A DNA stretch of 64,000 nucleotides from NCBI RefSeq assembly GCF_025143985.1, contig NZ_CP083564.1, positions 1,489,501 through 1,553,500 on the forward strand. Direction: 5' to 3'. Position numbers and translations under genes: made by a program. Within the stretch, counting starts at the first letter, position 1. Every line of letters starts with the position of its first letter. Positions 38,173-47,101 of the stretch are shown piece by piece. The notes under the pieces were generated by a model that saw nothing but the letters and a program-made list of their open reading frames with translations, made no database searches and was not told the DNA's origin. This stretch comes from Sulfitobacter sp. W027 (GTDB taxonomy: Bacteria; Pseudomonadota; Alphaproteobacteria; Rhodobacterales; Rhodobacteraceae).

Positions 38173-38194
38173 AACGCGGGCTAAGGCCCGCGTT
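38173..38194. terminator. Stem-loop between convergent ccoS and fixK
   Basis: AACGCGGGC pairs perfectly with GCCCGCGTT around a TAAG loop. It lies between two converging genes and can terminate both, though it lacks a long T-run. Confidence 0.65.
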
Positions 38195-38220
38195 GGGGTT
38201 CATAAAAGGGAAGGCCGCTT

Positions 38221-38904
38221 TCAGTCAGCGGCCTGAGAGGCCGAGATCAGCGCATCCATATCCTTGATCAGCACCGACTGCGAGGTCTCAAACGCGATGA
38301 TATCCTGTTTGCGCAGACGGGTCAGGGTGCGGCTGACGGTTTCGATTGTCAGCCCCAGAAAATCAGCGATGTCGCCGCGGGTCATGGGCAAGGCGCAGGT
38401 GGTGTAATTGCCAATCGGCCTGCCGGTGCGCTCCGCCAGCGTGATCAGAAAGGACGCGACCTTTTCCAATGCGGATTTTCGGGCCAGCATCATGAAATGA
38501 TCCTGCATGGCGGAAATCTCACGGAGGGCCGCGTTCAGCAGCCGCTTGTGCGTCTCGTGATCCCCTTCAAAACTATCCAGCGTATGGCGGCGGTGCGCGA
38601 TGACCTCCGCACCTTCAATCGCCTCGCAATTGCTGTGATGCAGCGCGCCATTGGGAAAGCCGATGATGTCACCCGGCAGCCCAAAGGCGATGACCTGCCG
38701 TCGACCGTTGTCGAGCACGCGGGTCAGGCGAAAGACACCCGATGTGATCTCATAGATGTGGCTGGCAATATCGCCCTCGCGGAACAGATGGCTGCCGACC
38801 TCCTGCCGTTTGCGCAGCGATTGGGCGGCGGGAGTGCGGGGGCCGAGCTGCGTCTCTGGCACTCTGATTGCGGGGGTGAACTCATTTGATAGCGTCACGT
38901 ACAT
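38221..38904 (-). CDS. fixK: Crp/Fnr-family regulator, FixK type (no N-terminal Fe-S cysteines)
   Basis: This 227-residue regulator has a cyclic-nucleotide-type sensor fold and a helix-turn-helix with TRGDIADFLGLTIETVSRTLTRL (about 175-198). The E-x-x-S-R recognition residues (Glu188, Ser191, Arg192) are those of FNR/FixK proteins that read TTGA-N6-TCAA. The N-terminus contains no cysteine, so it cannot hold the [4Fe-4S] cluster of FNR/FnrL, and control must be at transcription, as for FixK. It adjoins the cco genes, whose promoters carry matching boxes. A K-box-like repeat lies upstream. Confidence 0.86.
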   Translation of the reverse strand: MYVTLSNEFTPAIRVPETQLGPRTPAAQSLRKRQEVGSHLFREGDIASHIYEITSGVFRLTRVLDNGRRQVIAFGLPGDIIGFPNGALHHSNCEAIEGAEVIAHRRHTLDSFEGDHETHKRLLNAALREISAMQDHFMMLARKSALEKVASFLITLAERTGRPIGNYTTCALPMTRGDIADFLGLTIETVSRTLTRLRKQDIIAFETSQSVLIKDMDALISASQAAD

Positions 38905-38968
38905 GCGATCGTCCTTTCTGGGGCGCGGTCACATTCTCAGGCGCGCGTCGCAGAAAGACCTTTGTCAT

Positions 38969-38984
38969 TGTATCCCTTTGTAAC
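38969..38984 (-). promoter_or_regulatory. K-box-like direct repeat in the fixK promoter
   Basis: Read on the minus strand the site is GTTACA-AAGG-GATACA, a direct repeat with a four-base spacer that differs at one base from the K-box (GTTACA-N4-GTTACA) bound by FxkR before fixK in Rhizobium etli. It starts 65 bp upstream of the fixK ATG. The neighbouring OmpR-type regulator is the expected binder. Confidence 0.6.
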
Positions 38985-39057
38985 GCTTTGTCGCAGGCGG
39001 CAGTGGGATAGCTGGTGCTCGCTTGGGTTGCGGACTATACAAATGCAACTTTTATGG

Positions 39058-39795
39058 ATGATGGTCGTGGCCGCGAAAAAGATCCTTGTTGTGGACGATG
39101 ATGCCAAGGTCCGAACGCTTCTGAGGCGCTGCCTTGAAAGCGACGGCTATTGTGTGACCGAAGCACATAACGCGCAAAGCGTGCGCGCAGCCTTTGCGGA
39201 GGAAGCCTTCGATCTGGTGACCTTGGACCTCAACCTCGGGGCGGAGGACGGGCTCGACATCGCGCGCGACCTTCAGCGCGACCATGACGTGCCGATCTTC
39301 ATGGTAACGGGTAAGGACGACGTGATCGACCGGGTGGTCGGGCTGGAACTGGGCGCGGATGACTATTTGACCAAACCTTTCCATGTCCGAGAGGTTTTGG
39401 CCCGGGTAAAATCTGTCCTCCGGCGCAGCGGCAAACGCGAGGTGGGGGTGCCAGCGGCCCAAAGCGAAGAAACATGGCTCGCGCTCGATGGGCTGAAGAT
39501 CAACCTTGATCGTATGCTTTTGGTGCATCGTGACGGGCACGAAGGCGACCTTACCACTGCCGATTTCAAACTCTTGGCGGCGTTCCTGAATCACGCCAAA
39601 AGGCCGCTCTCCCGAGACCGGCTGATGGACCTGATCGACGGGCATAACTGGGCGCCGTTGGACCGCACAATCGACAATCAAGTGGCCCGCCTGCGCAAGA
39701 AGGTTGAGCGTGATCCGGCCCGTCCGCTGCTGATCAAGACGGTGCGCGGGCTGGGCTATGTGCTGACTGAAAGCCCTACCTCTATCACCGATTAA
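39058..39795 (+). CDS. OmpR-family response regulator, FxkR-like
   Basis: This protein of about 245 residues has a receiver domain (KKILVVDDDAKVR; Asp57 in TLDLNL; Lys106 in TKPF) and a winged-helix DNA-binding domain (about 140-240, TTADFKLLAAFLNHAKRPLSRDRLMD; DRTIDNQVARLRKKVE). The start is uncertain: ATG codons at 39043, 39058 and 39061 are in frame and none has a clear ribosome site. It is divergent from fixK and converges on the hybrid FixL gene with a four-base overlap. This set matches the hFixL-FxkR-fixK circuit of Rhizobium. It is not a NarL-type FixJ. Confidence 0.82.
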   Translation: MMVVAAKKILVVDDDAKVRTLLRRCLESDGYCVTEAHNAQSVRAAFAEEAFDLVTLDLNLGAEDGLDIARDLQRDHDVPIFMVTGKDDVIDRVVGLELGADDYLTKPFHVREVLARVKSVLRRSGKREVGVPAAQSEETWLALDGLKINLDRMLLVHRDGHEGDLTTADFKLLAAFLNHAKRPLSRDRLMDLIDGHNWAPLDRTIDNQVARLRKKVERDPARPLLIKTVRGLGYVLTESPTSITD

Positions 39796-41321
39796 TCACG
39801 CAGCAACGCGCGGAAAGCCTCTGCCAGGTCCGCTTGGCGATAGGGTTTGCGCAGGATGGCGAAGGCGTAGTTCTCTTCTTCTCCGCGCAGGATGTTTTCG
39901 GAAAACCCTGAGGTTATCAATATCCGCAGGTGAGGCATCTCTTGCGCGACCCGCGTGGCCAAGGCGTGGCCCGACAAATTGCCGGGCATCACCAGATCGG
40001 TAAAGACCACATCGATGTCATCGCGCGTTTTCAGTATTTCCCAAGCGGCATCGCCGGTTGTCGTGGTGACGCAGTCAAACCCCAGATTTTGTAACCGTGT
40101 TTCCGATAGGCGCAGCACCATCGGATCATCCTCGACCAAAAGCACGCGCAGACCCGCGCCAATGCCTGCATGACGCTCTGGATCATTGCCGGGGGTGGGA
40201 TTTTGTCGGTCAGTGTCTACGAGGGCGGGGAAATAGAGGCTGATCGTCGTTCCTTTGCCAAGCTCGCTGTAAATTGCGATATGCCCGCCGGATTGCTTGA
40301 TGAAGCCGTAAACCATCGACAGGCCCAGCCCCGTGCCCTGACCAACGGGTTTGGTTGAGAAAAACGGCTCCATCGCGCGGGTCCGGGTCTCAGCAGACAT
40401 ACCTTCGCCCGTGTCCGCAATCGACAGTCGGATATAGTTGCCCATGTCGATGCCGATCTCCTGCGCGACATAGGTGTCGTCAAGCTGCATGTTGCGGGTT
40501 TCCAAGGTGATCTTGCCGCCCGAGGGCATGGCGTCTTGGGCATTGAGGGCGATGTTCAAGACGGCGGTCTGGAGTTGGGTGGCGTCCACCTTGGCCTGCC
40601 AGAGATCGTCGGCAAAGGCCGTTTCCACCGCGATATGCGCGCCGATGGTGCGGTTCAACATCGCCACGGCTTTCGAGACTTCGGCATTGAGGTCGATCAC
40701 CGCGGCGTTCAGCGTGCTCTTGCGGGCAAAGACCATCAGTCGCGAGGTCAGGTCCGCGCCAATCTCGGCCGCTTCCAGCGCGTCGGAAATCAGTGCACCG
40801 CTTTGGGCGGAGGTTTCCGACATCTCCAGCAGTTCCAGATTGCCGATCACGACCGTTAGCAGGTTGTTGAAATCATGGGCAATCCCGCCGGTCATCTTGC
40901 CGATGGCATCCATCCGTTGTGAGCGGGCGGTCGCCTCTTCGGCGGCCTTTCTGCGCGACAGATCATGCATGATGCCAACAAAGGCGACCTCGCCGGAGAT
41001 ATCCGTGCGCCCGACGGAAAGATGCAGCGGAAAAACACTGCCGTCCGCGCGCTTCCCTTCGACATCGCGGCCCACACCGATGATGCGTTTCTCACCGGTT
41101 TTAAGATGTTGACGCAGAAAGCCGTCGTGTTGAGCGGCCATGTCCCCCGGCATCAGCATGCGCACGTTTCGCCCCACCAAAGCCTCAACGGAATGGCCGA
41201 AAAGCGCCGCCGCAGCCTTGTTCACCCGCAGAATATTCCCCGCGTGATCCGCCACAACCATGGCGTCAACGGCGGCATCCAGAAGGGCCAGTAGGACGGG
41301 GCTTTCGTCGTTGATCTTCAT
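39792..41321 (-). CDS. fixL: Hybrid oxygen-sensor histidine kinase, FixL type
   Basis: This 509-residue soluble kinase has a PAS domain (about 8-125), HisKA with IAHDFNNLL (His149), HATPase_c with DTGEG (303-307) and GTGLGL (329-334), and a C-terminal receiver (Asp442 in FTDLVMPG). The PAS domain looks heme-binding: LMPGDMAAQHDGFL places His65 at the FixL proximal-heme position, and IGVGRDVEGKRADGS has an Arg at the distal position. No membrane span is present. The ATG at 41321 removes a 42-residue leader unlike FixL. Low oxygen should activate it to signal to the neighbouring OmpR-type regulator. Confidence 0.85.
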   Translation of the reverse strand: MKINDESPVLLALLDAAVDAMVVADHAGNILRVNKAAAALFGHSVEALVGRNVRMLMPGDMAAQHDGFLRQHLKTGEKRIIGVGRDVEGKRADGSVFPLHLSVGRTDISGEVAFVGIMHDLSRRKAAEEATARSQRMDAIGKMTGGIAHDFNNLLTVVIGNLELLEMSETSAQSGALISDALEAAEIGADLTSRLMVFARKSTLNAAVIDLNAEVSKAVAMLNRTIGAHIAVETAFADDLWQAKVDATQLQTAVLNIALNAQDAMPSGGKITLETRNMQLDDTYVAQEIGIDMGNYIRLSIADTGEGMSAETRTRAMEPFFSTKPVGQGTGLGLSMVYGFIKQSGGHIAIYSELGKGTTISLYFPALVDTDRQNPTPGNDPERHAGIGAGLRVLLVEDDPMVLRLSETRLQNLGFDCVTTTTGDAAWEILKTRDDIDVVFTDLVMPGNLSGHALATRVAQEMPHLRILITSGFSENILRGEEENYAFAILRKPYRQADLAEAFRALLRD

Positions 41322-41460
41322 GCAAGGGTTCCGTCTGTAAGAGGCCTTGGGCAATAGCAAACGTGCTTGACCAAGGGCATGCAAGCTATCCGTTACCGTG
41401 AAAGCGGGCAGGGTCGCAATGTGCGCTTGCCTCGGAGTTGGCTTCATTACTCCGAAGGTT

Positions 41461-41874
41461 CTACCACTGGATCGCCTCTAAATAGTCGAGCAGATTGGCA
41501 AAGTCGGTTTCCAGCACCTCCCCATCCGCGCCGCCATTCGGATAGACATGGCGCAATCCAACGGCTGAAAAATCCGGCATGGGGGAGGAGGGGTCGTCTT
41601 TTTCCAATCGCCCCATGACAAAGCGGCTGACGAATTCCCGTGGGAAATACCCGTCGTTGCGCTGTTTTAGCCCCGCCAGATCAGGTGGCACCACATCCAA
41701 GTGCAGCGAGGCGGGACCAGCCCCTTCGCCCCGCACCCCGTGGCAGGCAGCGCATTCCTTGGCGTAAACCCGTTGCCCTTCTCGAACCGTGTCGGCCCTC
41801 TCAACAGGGCCGTCCGAACAGGCTGATAAAAGAGCACAGGAAACTCCGACAAGGGCAGTTAATTTTAGGTGCAT
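41461..41874 (-). CDS. Small c-type cytochrome lipoprotein
   Basis: This 137-residue protein has a lipoprotein signal (LLSACSDG, lipidated Cys near residue 19) and one heme site, CAACHGVRGEG, with a downstream axial Met likely in SSPMPDFSAVG. It is probably a membrane-tethered periplasmic electron carrier that may feed the cbb3 oxidase. AAAGGAACACCCC precedes the ATG. It follows the USP gene by 30 bp, so the FNR box upstream of that gene probably drives both. Confidence 0.85.
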   Translation of the reverse strand: MHLKLTALVGVSCALLSACSDGPVERADTVREGQRVYAKECAACHGVRGEGAGPASLHLDVVPPDLAGLKQRNDGYFPREFVSRFVMGRLEKDDPSSPMPDFSAVGLRHVYPNGGADGEVLETDFANLLDYLEAIQW

Positions 41875-41904
41875 GGTGGGGTGTTCCTTTGCGGTGAGCG
41901 GAGG

Positions 41905-42759
41905 TTAATGAGACAAGAGGACGGGGCAGGCGCTTTGTTCGATCAGCGTCCGGGTGGTGCCGCCAAAGACCCTTTCGCGCAGCCGCGAGTGGTCATAGGC
42001 CCCCATTACGATCAGGTCCGCTCCGGTCTCTTTCGCGCGCTTCAGGATGGCGGTCCCGATTTCCTGTCCGCCGCTTGCATATTGCTGAACCGCGACGCGG
42101 CACCTTTGGTGCGTCAGCCAAGCGGCCACGTCCGTGCCGGGGTTTTCCCCGTCATAGGCTGAAGCTGAGACCGGATCGAAAAGCGCTACCGTGACCTCCC
42201 GCGCCGCGCGCAAGGTCGGCAAAGCTGCGCGGATCGCTCGGCTGGCGGGAATGCCGGCTTTCCAAGCCACAAAGACCGATTGGGGGGTCAGAGCAGCCTT
42301 GGGAACCGTTGCATTCAGCAGAACGGGTGCTGCGGCATCGAAGAGAGCGGCATGCACAATATCATCATACAAACGTTCATCGGCGCGCAGGTCCTCTCCG
42401 ATAAGTACGGCATCACAGGTCAGCCCCGCCCGTGCGACTGTGTTCCGCAGGGCCGAGATCTCACCACAGACCGCGCGCACATCAGCACTCGCACCTTGGT
42501 TTGTGAGATAATGAGATATTTTCTCACGCTGTATTTCTGCTGCAGCGCGCGCCTCATCGACATCCGCCTGCCAGCCTGCGGGCAGGGAGTAAGCGCTGAG
42601 CTCGCCGATACCGATGGAATAGACCGGTACGGGAGGTGTTTCGCTTAGCAGCAGAACGATTAGATGGGTGTCTTCAGCCTGCGCTATGCGGCTGAGCGGC
42701 TCTAGGTGGCTGGGCCGGGCATTTACCCCAAGAACGACAGTGAGTGTGGAATTCTGCAT
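41905..42759 (-). CDS. Universal stress protein, tandem USP domains
   Basis: This 284-residue protein contains two USP domains. The second ends with the ATP-binding signature VMGAYDHSRLRERVFGGTTRTLIEQSACPVLLSH (quoted in part), i.e. G-x-x-x-(S/T)-x-x-x-(I/L)-x-x-x-x-x-x-P. The first domain is degenerate. USPs of this kind are commonly oxygen-controlled near cbb3 genes. GAGGAGCCTCGCC before the ATG at 42759 fixes the start; longer in-frame starts lie upstream, over the FNR box. Confidence 0.83.
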   Translation of the reverse strand: MQNSTLTVVLGVNARPSHLEPLSRIAQAEDTHLIVLLLSETPPVPVYSIGIGELSAYSLPAGWQADVDEARAAAEIQREKISHYLTNQGASADVRAVCGEISALRNTVARAGLTCDAVLIGEDLRADERLYDDIVHAALFDAAAPVLLNATVPKAALTPQSVFVAWKAGIPASRAIRAALPTLRAAREVTVALFDPVSASAYDGENPGTDVAAWLTHQRCRVAVQQYASGGQEIGTAILKRAKETGADLIVMGAYDHSRLRERVFGGTTRTLIEQSACPVLLSH

Positions 42760-42814
42760 GGCGAGGCTCCTCATGTGACCGCGCTTAGTATGGCGTGGGC
42801 GTGGCGCAGCCGCA

Positions 42815-42828
42815 TTGATCTGGATCAA
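42815..42828. promoter_or_regulatory. FNR/FixK box before the USP-cytochrome operon
   Basis: TTGA-TCTGGA-TCAA is a perfect consensus box ending 56 bp before the USP ATG, the same distance as the two cco boxes. The 287-bp stretch from 42830 to 43115 holds no other gene. Confidence 0.83.
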
Positions 42829-43115
42829 GGGAAGGCGAGGACGCCGAGGCGCGACTTGATTGCAAGCCCGACAGGTTAGCAGTTTTAAACTGAAAGTGGT
42901 GAAAGACTAAGTGTCGAATCTGGCGACACATAAGGGTTTGACAGTGATCCATCGCGTGCCGCGAGGGCTCGTTCTTGCGGTAATTTCCGAGCGCTCTCTT
43001 TGCCGTCAGAGCATAATCATTGACAAACGCGTGCGTTATCCCCAATAAATAGCGATATTGTTCCGAAAAATTTACCACTGCCTTTAACTTGGCTTTTCGC
43101 TGTTTAGGGGGGCTA

Positions 43116-43880
43116 GTGACTGTTTTTATTGCACAGCGTGGACTGGCGACCTTTTTATTGCTGTCGCTTCTGGTTGCCACAACGTTTTCTACGCGCGCCC
43201 AGACGGGCGAGGATCAGGAACTGGAAACCGCTCTTCGTCTGGCATCGCTTTTGCGCGAAGCGCGCGCAGTCATTGGTTCGTATCAGGATGTGATCAACGA
43301 TCCGACCGGCAAGGACAAGGGTCTCACCGGAGACTTCGTTCTGGGCATCGCCCGCGACCGCTACATCGAAGCGAATTCTGTCCCACCGCTGTATGACGGT
43401 CAGAACCCGCGCGAAGCGGAACTGATCATGGCGCAGATGACCGCGATCCGCGAGGTGATGGAGGACAACCAGACAACGATCAACAGCGAGGGTATCGCTT
43501 TCAAAGGCTTTGTCCCTGCGGTGTTCGGGCGTCTGGTCAATGAGCGCTTTTACCAACTTGTGGGCGATCAGGCGGTGATCAAAGTGACAGCACCGCCAGA
43601 ACTGGTGCGTAATCGTAAGGCGCGTCCGGATGCATGGGAGGCCGGGATTATTTCCGATCTGCTGATGTCCGAAGACTGGCCGAAGAATGATATTTTCGCC
43701 GCTGAAGCGCCCTTTGATAACCAGCCTGCCTTCCGGGTCCTGGTTCCTGAATATTACAGCGCGGGCTGTATATCCTGCCATGGTGGGCCCGAGGGCGATA
43801 TCGATGTGACCGGCTATCCCAAGGAGGGAGGAAAGGTTGGGGATTTGGGTGGTGTAATTAGCATCAGTTTAATGCGGTGA
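43116..43880 (+). CDS. Exported c-heme protein with Tll0287-like (DUF3365) sensor domain
   Basis: This 254-residue protein has a signal peptide (about 1-28, ending STRAQ), and a Tll0287-like domain with one c-type heme site at the C-terminal end, GCISCHGGPEGDIDVTGYPKEGG (Cys218, Cys221, His222). The family is found as redox/gas sensors, often fused to kinases; here it is a separate protein. GTG 43116 after AGGGGGGCTA is the preferred start; a TTG 27 bases upstream would also be in frame. It lies 46 bp before a hybrid kinase gene and is probably that kinase's periplasmic partner. Confidence 0.82.
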   Translation: MTVFIAQRGLATFLLLSLLVATTFSTRAQTGEDQELETALRLASLLREARAVIGSYQDVINDPTGKDKGLTGDFVLGIARDRYIEANSVPPLYDGQNPREAELIMAQMTAIREVMEDNQTTINSEGIAFKGFVPAVFGRLVNERFYQLVGDQAVIKVTAPPELVRNRKARPDAWEAGIISDLLMSEDWPKNDIFAAEAPFDNQPAFRVLVPEYYSAGCISCHGGPEGDIDVTGYPKEGGKVGDLGGVISISLMR

Positions 43881-43926
43881 CACAGCGCGCAGCATCATCA
43901 GCAGCTGGAATTAAGAAAGTTGCTGG

Positions 43927-46900
43927 ATGAAAAACCTGCCTATCCTTGCCCGTATCGTTTTCCTGTCTGCCGTCCTTCTGACCTTTCTGGTCGCGACCAA
44001 CGTGTTTCTGTCTACACAGCTCGTGCGCAACTCGGAGGCCATTTCAGAAGGGACGCAGGCGCTTGATGTGTTAACCCACGCGACCGCGGCCAGCACCCAT
44101 TTTGGCGAATTGAAGTACTGGCTATCTGATCTGTCGGTCAGTCTGCTGATGCGTTCTGAAAACAATGCGACAGCCGCACGTGAGGCATTGGAAAGGGACC
44201 TTGCCGCGCTCGAACCTTTCGCGCCTGAGCAAGTGGCGGTCATTCGTGCTCAGATCGACCCCTTTGTAGAACAAGCGCTATTGGCGGTTGAAGCCTATAC
44301 CAATGATCAGCGCGTGCTGGGCAATTCCCTTGTCGCGCAGGGACAAAGCCACATCACAGAAATTGATGCCGCGCTAGGGGCGTTGGTCGATGACTTAGAA
44401 GAACGGGCGGTGGCAAAAAGTGATGCCGCCTTTGCTGAGGCTACGCGCGCGGTCAGTCTTTCAACCGCGGTGGTAATTGCGGCCACCCTTATCGGTGGCG
44501 CGCTGACCTTATGGGTCGTTGGTTCCATCCGCCGGCCGCTTCGGCACCTTTTAAAAGCGATGGGGCAGATCACCTCGGGCAATCTTGCAGTAGACCTGCC
44601 CCATGCGGGGCGCGACGAAATTGGCAAGATGACGCAAACGCTCGCGTTGTTCCGCGATAGTCTGGCCGAACGCGAGCGCCTGTCGCAGCTTCGTGAAGAG
44701 GCCGATGCCGAGGTCTTGCGCAGCAAGCAGCAACTGACCGAAGCAATTGAGGCCATCAACGAGGGGTTTGCCCTTTTCGATGCCGATGACCGGCTCGTGA
44801 TCTGCAACGAGCGCTATAAGGACATGTATGCGCGTATCGATCTCACGATCAAGCCGGGGTTAAGTTTTCGTAAAATTGCCGACCATGTCGCCCGATCCGA
44901 AATCATCGAAGTGCAGGATATCGGGGCGTGGGTTGAAAAAAGGATCGCACAGCACACCCGCCCCAATGGCCCGTTTGAGCAAAGCCGCACCGATGGGACT
45001 TGGATGCGGATCAGTGAGCGGCCTACGGCAGCGGGCGGCATTGTTGGTGTTTTCACTGACATTACGAAGGACAAGGCGCGTGAGGCGCAGCTGGAGGAAC
45101 TGGTCAACTCTCTCGAAGAAGCGCGCGACCTCGCCCTCAAGTCTACTGTGGCAAAGAGCCAGTTCCTTGCCAACATGAGCCATGAGATCAGAACGCCGAT
45201 GAACGGGGTGATCGGCATGAGCAACCTGCTGATGAACACCGCTCTTAATCCCGAGCAAATGGATTTCGCCCGCACAATCAACGACAGCGCTGAAAGTTTG
45301 CTGACGGTCATTAACGACATTCTGGATTATTCCAAGGTGGAGGCCGGCAAGCTGGAACTTGAACGCAATGCTTTCGATCTGCGTTATTGCGTCGAAAGCG
45401 CGCTTGATCTGGTCGCCATGACAGCCGGGCGTAAGGGCCTCGATCTGGCATATTACATTGAACCTACCACGCCCACGACTGTTGTCACGGATGCGACCCG
45501 CCTGCGTCAGGTCTTGCTGAACCTGCTGAATAACGCGATTAAGTTCACCGAAAAAGGCGAGGTCGTTCTGACGGTCGGCCCTGACCCCGATGCCACGGCG
45601 CCGGAGGGCGTCTGCGCCCTTCTGTTTTCGGTGCGCGATACTGGTATTGGTATTCCGCCCGAACGGCAGGACGTCCTTTTCGAATCTTTCAGTCAGGTCG
45701 ATGCCTCTACAACGCGGCGGTTTGGCGGCACAGGTCTAGGGCTGGCAATCAGCAGGAAACTTGTGGGCCTCATGGGGGGGCGAATTTGGCTCGAAAGCGA
45801 ACCGGATCAAGGGACCACTTTTCATTTCACCCTGTTTGCACCTGTTGCGGAAGACGCAGGCCAGATCGACCTCAACGAGGCGCGCCCGGATCTGGATGGC
45901 AAGCGCGTGTTAATCGTCGACGACAATACCACCAATCTCGATTTGCTGTCGCGGCAGGTCAAGAGCTGGTCAATGCATCCGGTTGCATTGGACAGCCCCG
46001 AGGCGGCGCTTGAATTGGTGGCGGCGGGGCGGAAATTTCATGTTGCGGTGCTCGACATGCATATGCCCGGGATGGACGGCCTTGAACTGGCCCGCCGATT
46101 GCGCGCGGATGCAGCCACGCGAGACATGCCGCTGATCTTGCTCAGTTCGCTTGGACAGGCAAGCGATCAAAACCGCGCAGCGCTTGAACCCATCGGCTTT
46201 GCGGAGGTTCTGTCAAAACCCATCAAGCCTTCCCCGCTGCTTAACGCGCTGGTCAGCGTGTTCGCCGGAAAACCAATGAGAGTGATTGAACCTATGCAGC
46301 AGAAGTCCGCCCCCTTCGACGTCACCATGGCAGAGCGCTTGCCGCTGCGCATACTGCTGGCCGACGACAACGCTACCAACCAAAAACTGGGCAGGATGAT
46401 CCTGAAACGCCTTGGTTATACTTCCGATGTTGCAGGAAATGGCAAAGAGGTGCTCGAAGGCCTGAAACGGCAGACTTATGACGTCGTTTTGATGGATATT
46501 GAAATGCCGGAAATGGACGGGGTCGAGGCAACTCGCCAGATTATCGCCGATTACCCGGTTGAAAAGCGCCCGGCGATTATCGCCGTGACAGCCAATGCCA
46601 TGGACGGGGACCGGGAGCGGTTTTTCGAAGCAGGCATGAGCGGCTATGTCAGTAAACCAATCCGGGTTGAGGCCTTGGTCGAGGCCCTGAAGGACTGTCG
46701 CGGCGCACACAAAAATGAGGCGCAGGATGACCTGCCAGAGAACATAACAGAATTTGATCCGGGCGCGCTTGATGTCTTGCTTGAAACGATCGGCGGGGAT
46801 CGCGAAGCACTCGACGAACTGGTGCAGAGCTTTCTCGACGAGGGGCCGGTGCTGACCCTTCAGATAGAAGCCGCTGCAAAGGACCACGATACCGAAGCGT

Positions 46901-47094
46901 TACGGCAGGCCGCGCACACACTTAAATCCAGCGCCACGGATTTCGGGGCCAGCATCCTGTCCCAACATTGCCGGGAAGTTGAACACCTTTGTCGCGCCGG
47001 ACAGCTTGATGAAGCCCTGCCACTGGCCGCTCGCATCCCACAACTCTACGCAGCGGCGGAAACGCGACTGCGCCAGCAACAGATATTGCAATGA
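43927..47094 (+). CDS. Large hybrid sensor histidine kinase (TM-HAMP-PAS-HisKA-HATPase-REC-REC-Hpt)
   Basis: This 1055-residue kinase has two membrane spans (about 9-30 and 179-200) around a helical periplasmic region, a HAMP domain (200-252), a coiled coil, a PAS-7-like domain (270-380), HisKA with NMSHEIRTPMNGVIGM (His419), HATPase_c (Asn535/536, DTGIG 571-575, GTGLGL 601-606), two receivers (Asp710 and Asp857) and an Hpt domain (His997 in AAHTLKSSATDFGA). This is the BarA/TorS-type phosphorelay layout with an extra receiver. The terminal Hpt needs an external receiver; the next gene, 7 bp downstream, supplies one. It is the centre of the three-gene operon. Confidence 0.92.
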   Translation: MKNLPILARIVFLSAVLLTFLVATNVFLSTQLVRNSEAISEGTQALDVLTHATAASTHFGELKYWLSDLSVSLLMRSENNATAAREALERDLAALEPFAPEQVAVIRAQIDPFVEQALLAVEAYTNDQRVLGNSLVAQGQSHITEIDAALGALVDDLEERAVAKSDAAFAEATRAVSLSTAVVIAATLIGGALTLWVVGSIRRPLRHLLKAMGQITSGNLAVDLPHAGRDEIGKMTQTLALFRDSLAERERLSQLREEADAEVLRSKQQLTEAIEAINEGFALFDADDRLVICNERYKDMYARIDLTIKPGLSFRKIADHVARSEIIEVQDIGAWVEKRIAQHTRPNGPFEQSRTDGTWMRISERPTAAGGIVGVFTDITKDKAREAQLEELVNSLEEARDLALKSTVAKSQFLANMSHEIRTPMNGVIGMSNLLMNTALNPEQMDFARTINDSAESLLTVINDILDYSKVEAGKLELERNAFDLRYCVESALDLVAMTAGRKGLDLAYYIEPTTPTTVVTDATRLRQVLLNLLNNAIKFTEKGEVVLTVGPDPDATAPEGVCALLFSVRDTGIGIPPERQDVLFESFSQVDASTTRRFGGTGLGLAISRKLVGLMGGRIWLESEPDQGTTFHFTLFAPVAEDAGQIDLNEARPDLDGKRVLIVDDNTTNLDLLSRQVKSWSMHPVALDSPEAALELVAAGRKFHVAVLDMHMPGMDGLELARRLRADAATRDMPLILLSSLGQASDQNRAALEPIGFAEVLSKPIKPSPLLNALVSVFAGKPMRVIEPMQQKSAPFDVTMAERLPLRILLADDNATNQKLGRMILKRLGYTSDVAGNGKEVLEGLKRQTYDVVLMDIEMPEMDGVEATRQIIADYPVEKRPAIIAVTANAMDGDRERFFEAGMSGYVSKPIRVEALVEALKDCRGAHKNEAQDDLPENITEFDPGALDVLLETIGGDREALDELVQSFLDEGPVLTLQIEAAAKDHDTEALRQAAHTLKSSATDFGASILSQHCREVEHLCRAGQLDEALPLAARIPQLYAAAETRLRQQQILQ

Positions 47095-47101
47095 GGGAAA
47101 C

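Noticed and set aside
38221..38904. Reading the Crp/Fnr protein as the Fe-S sensor FnrL.
   Set aside because: There is no N-terminal cysteine cluster; the only cysteines are at 93 and 170, so it fits FixK, not FNR.
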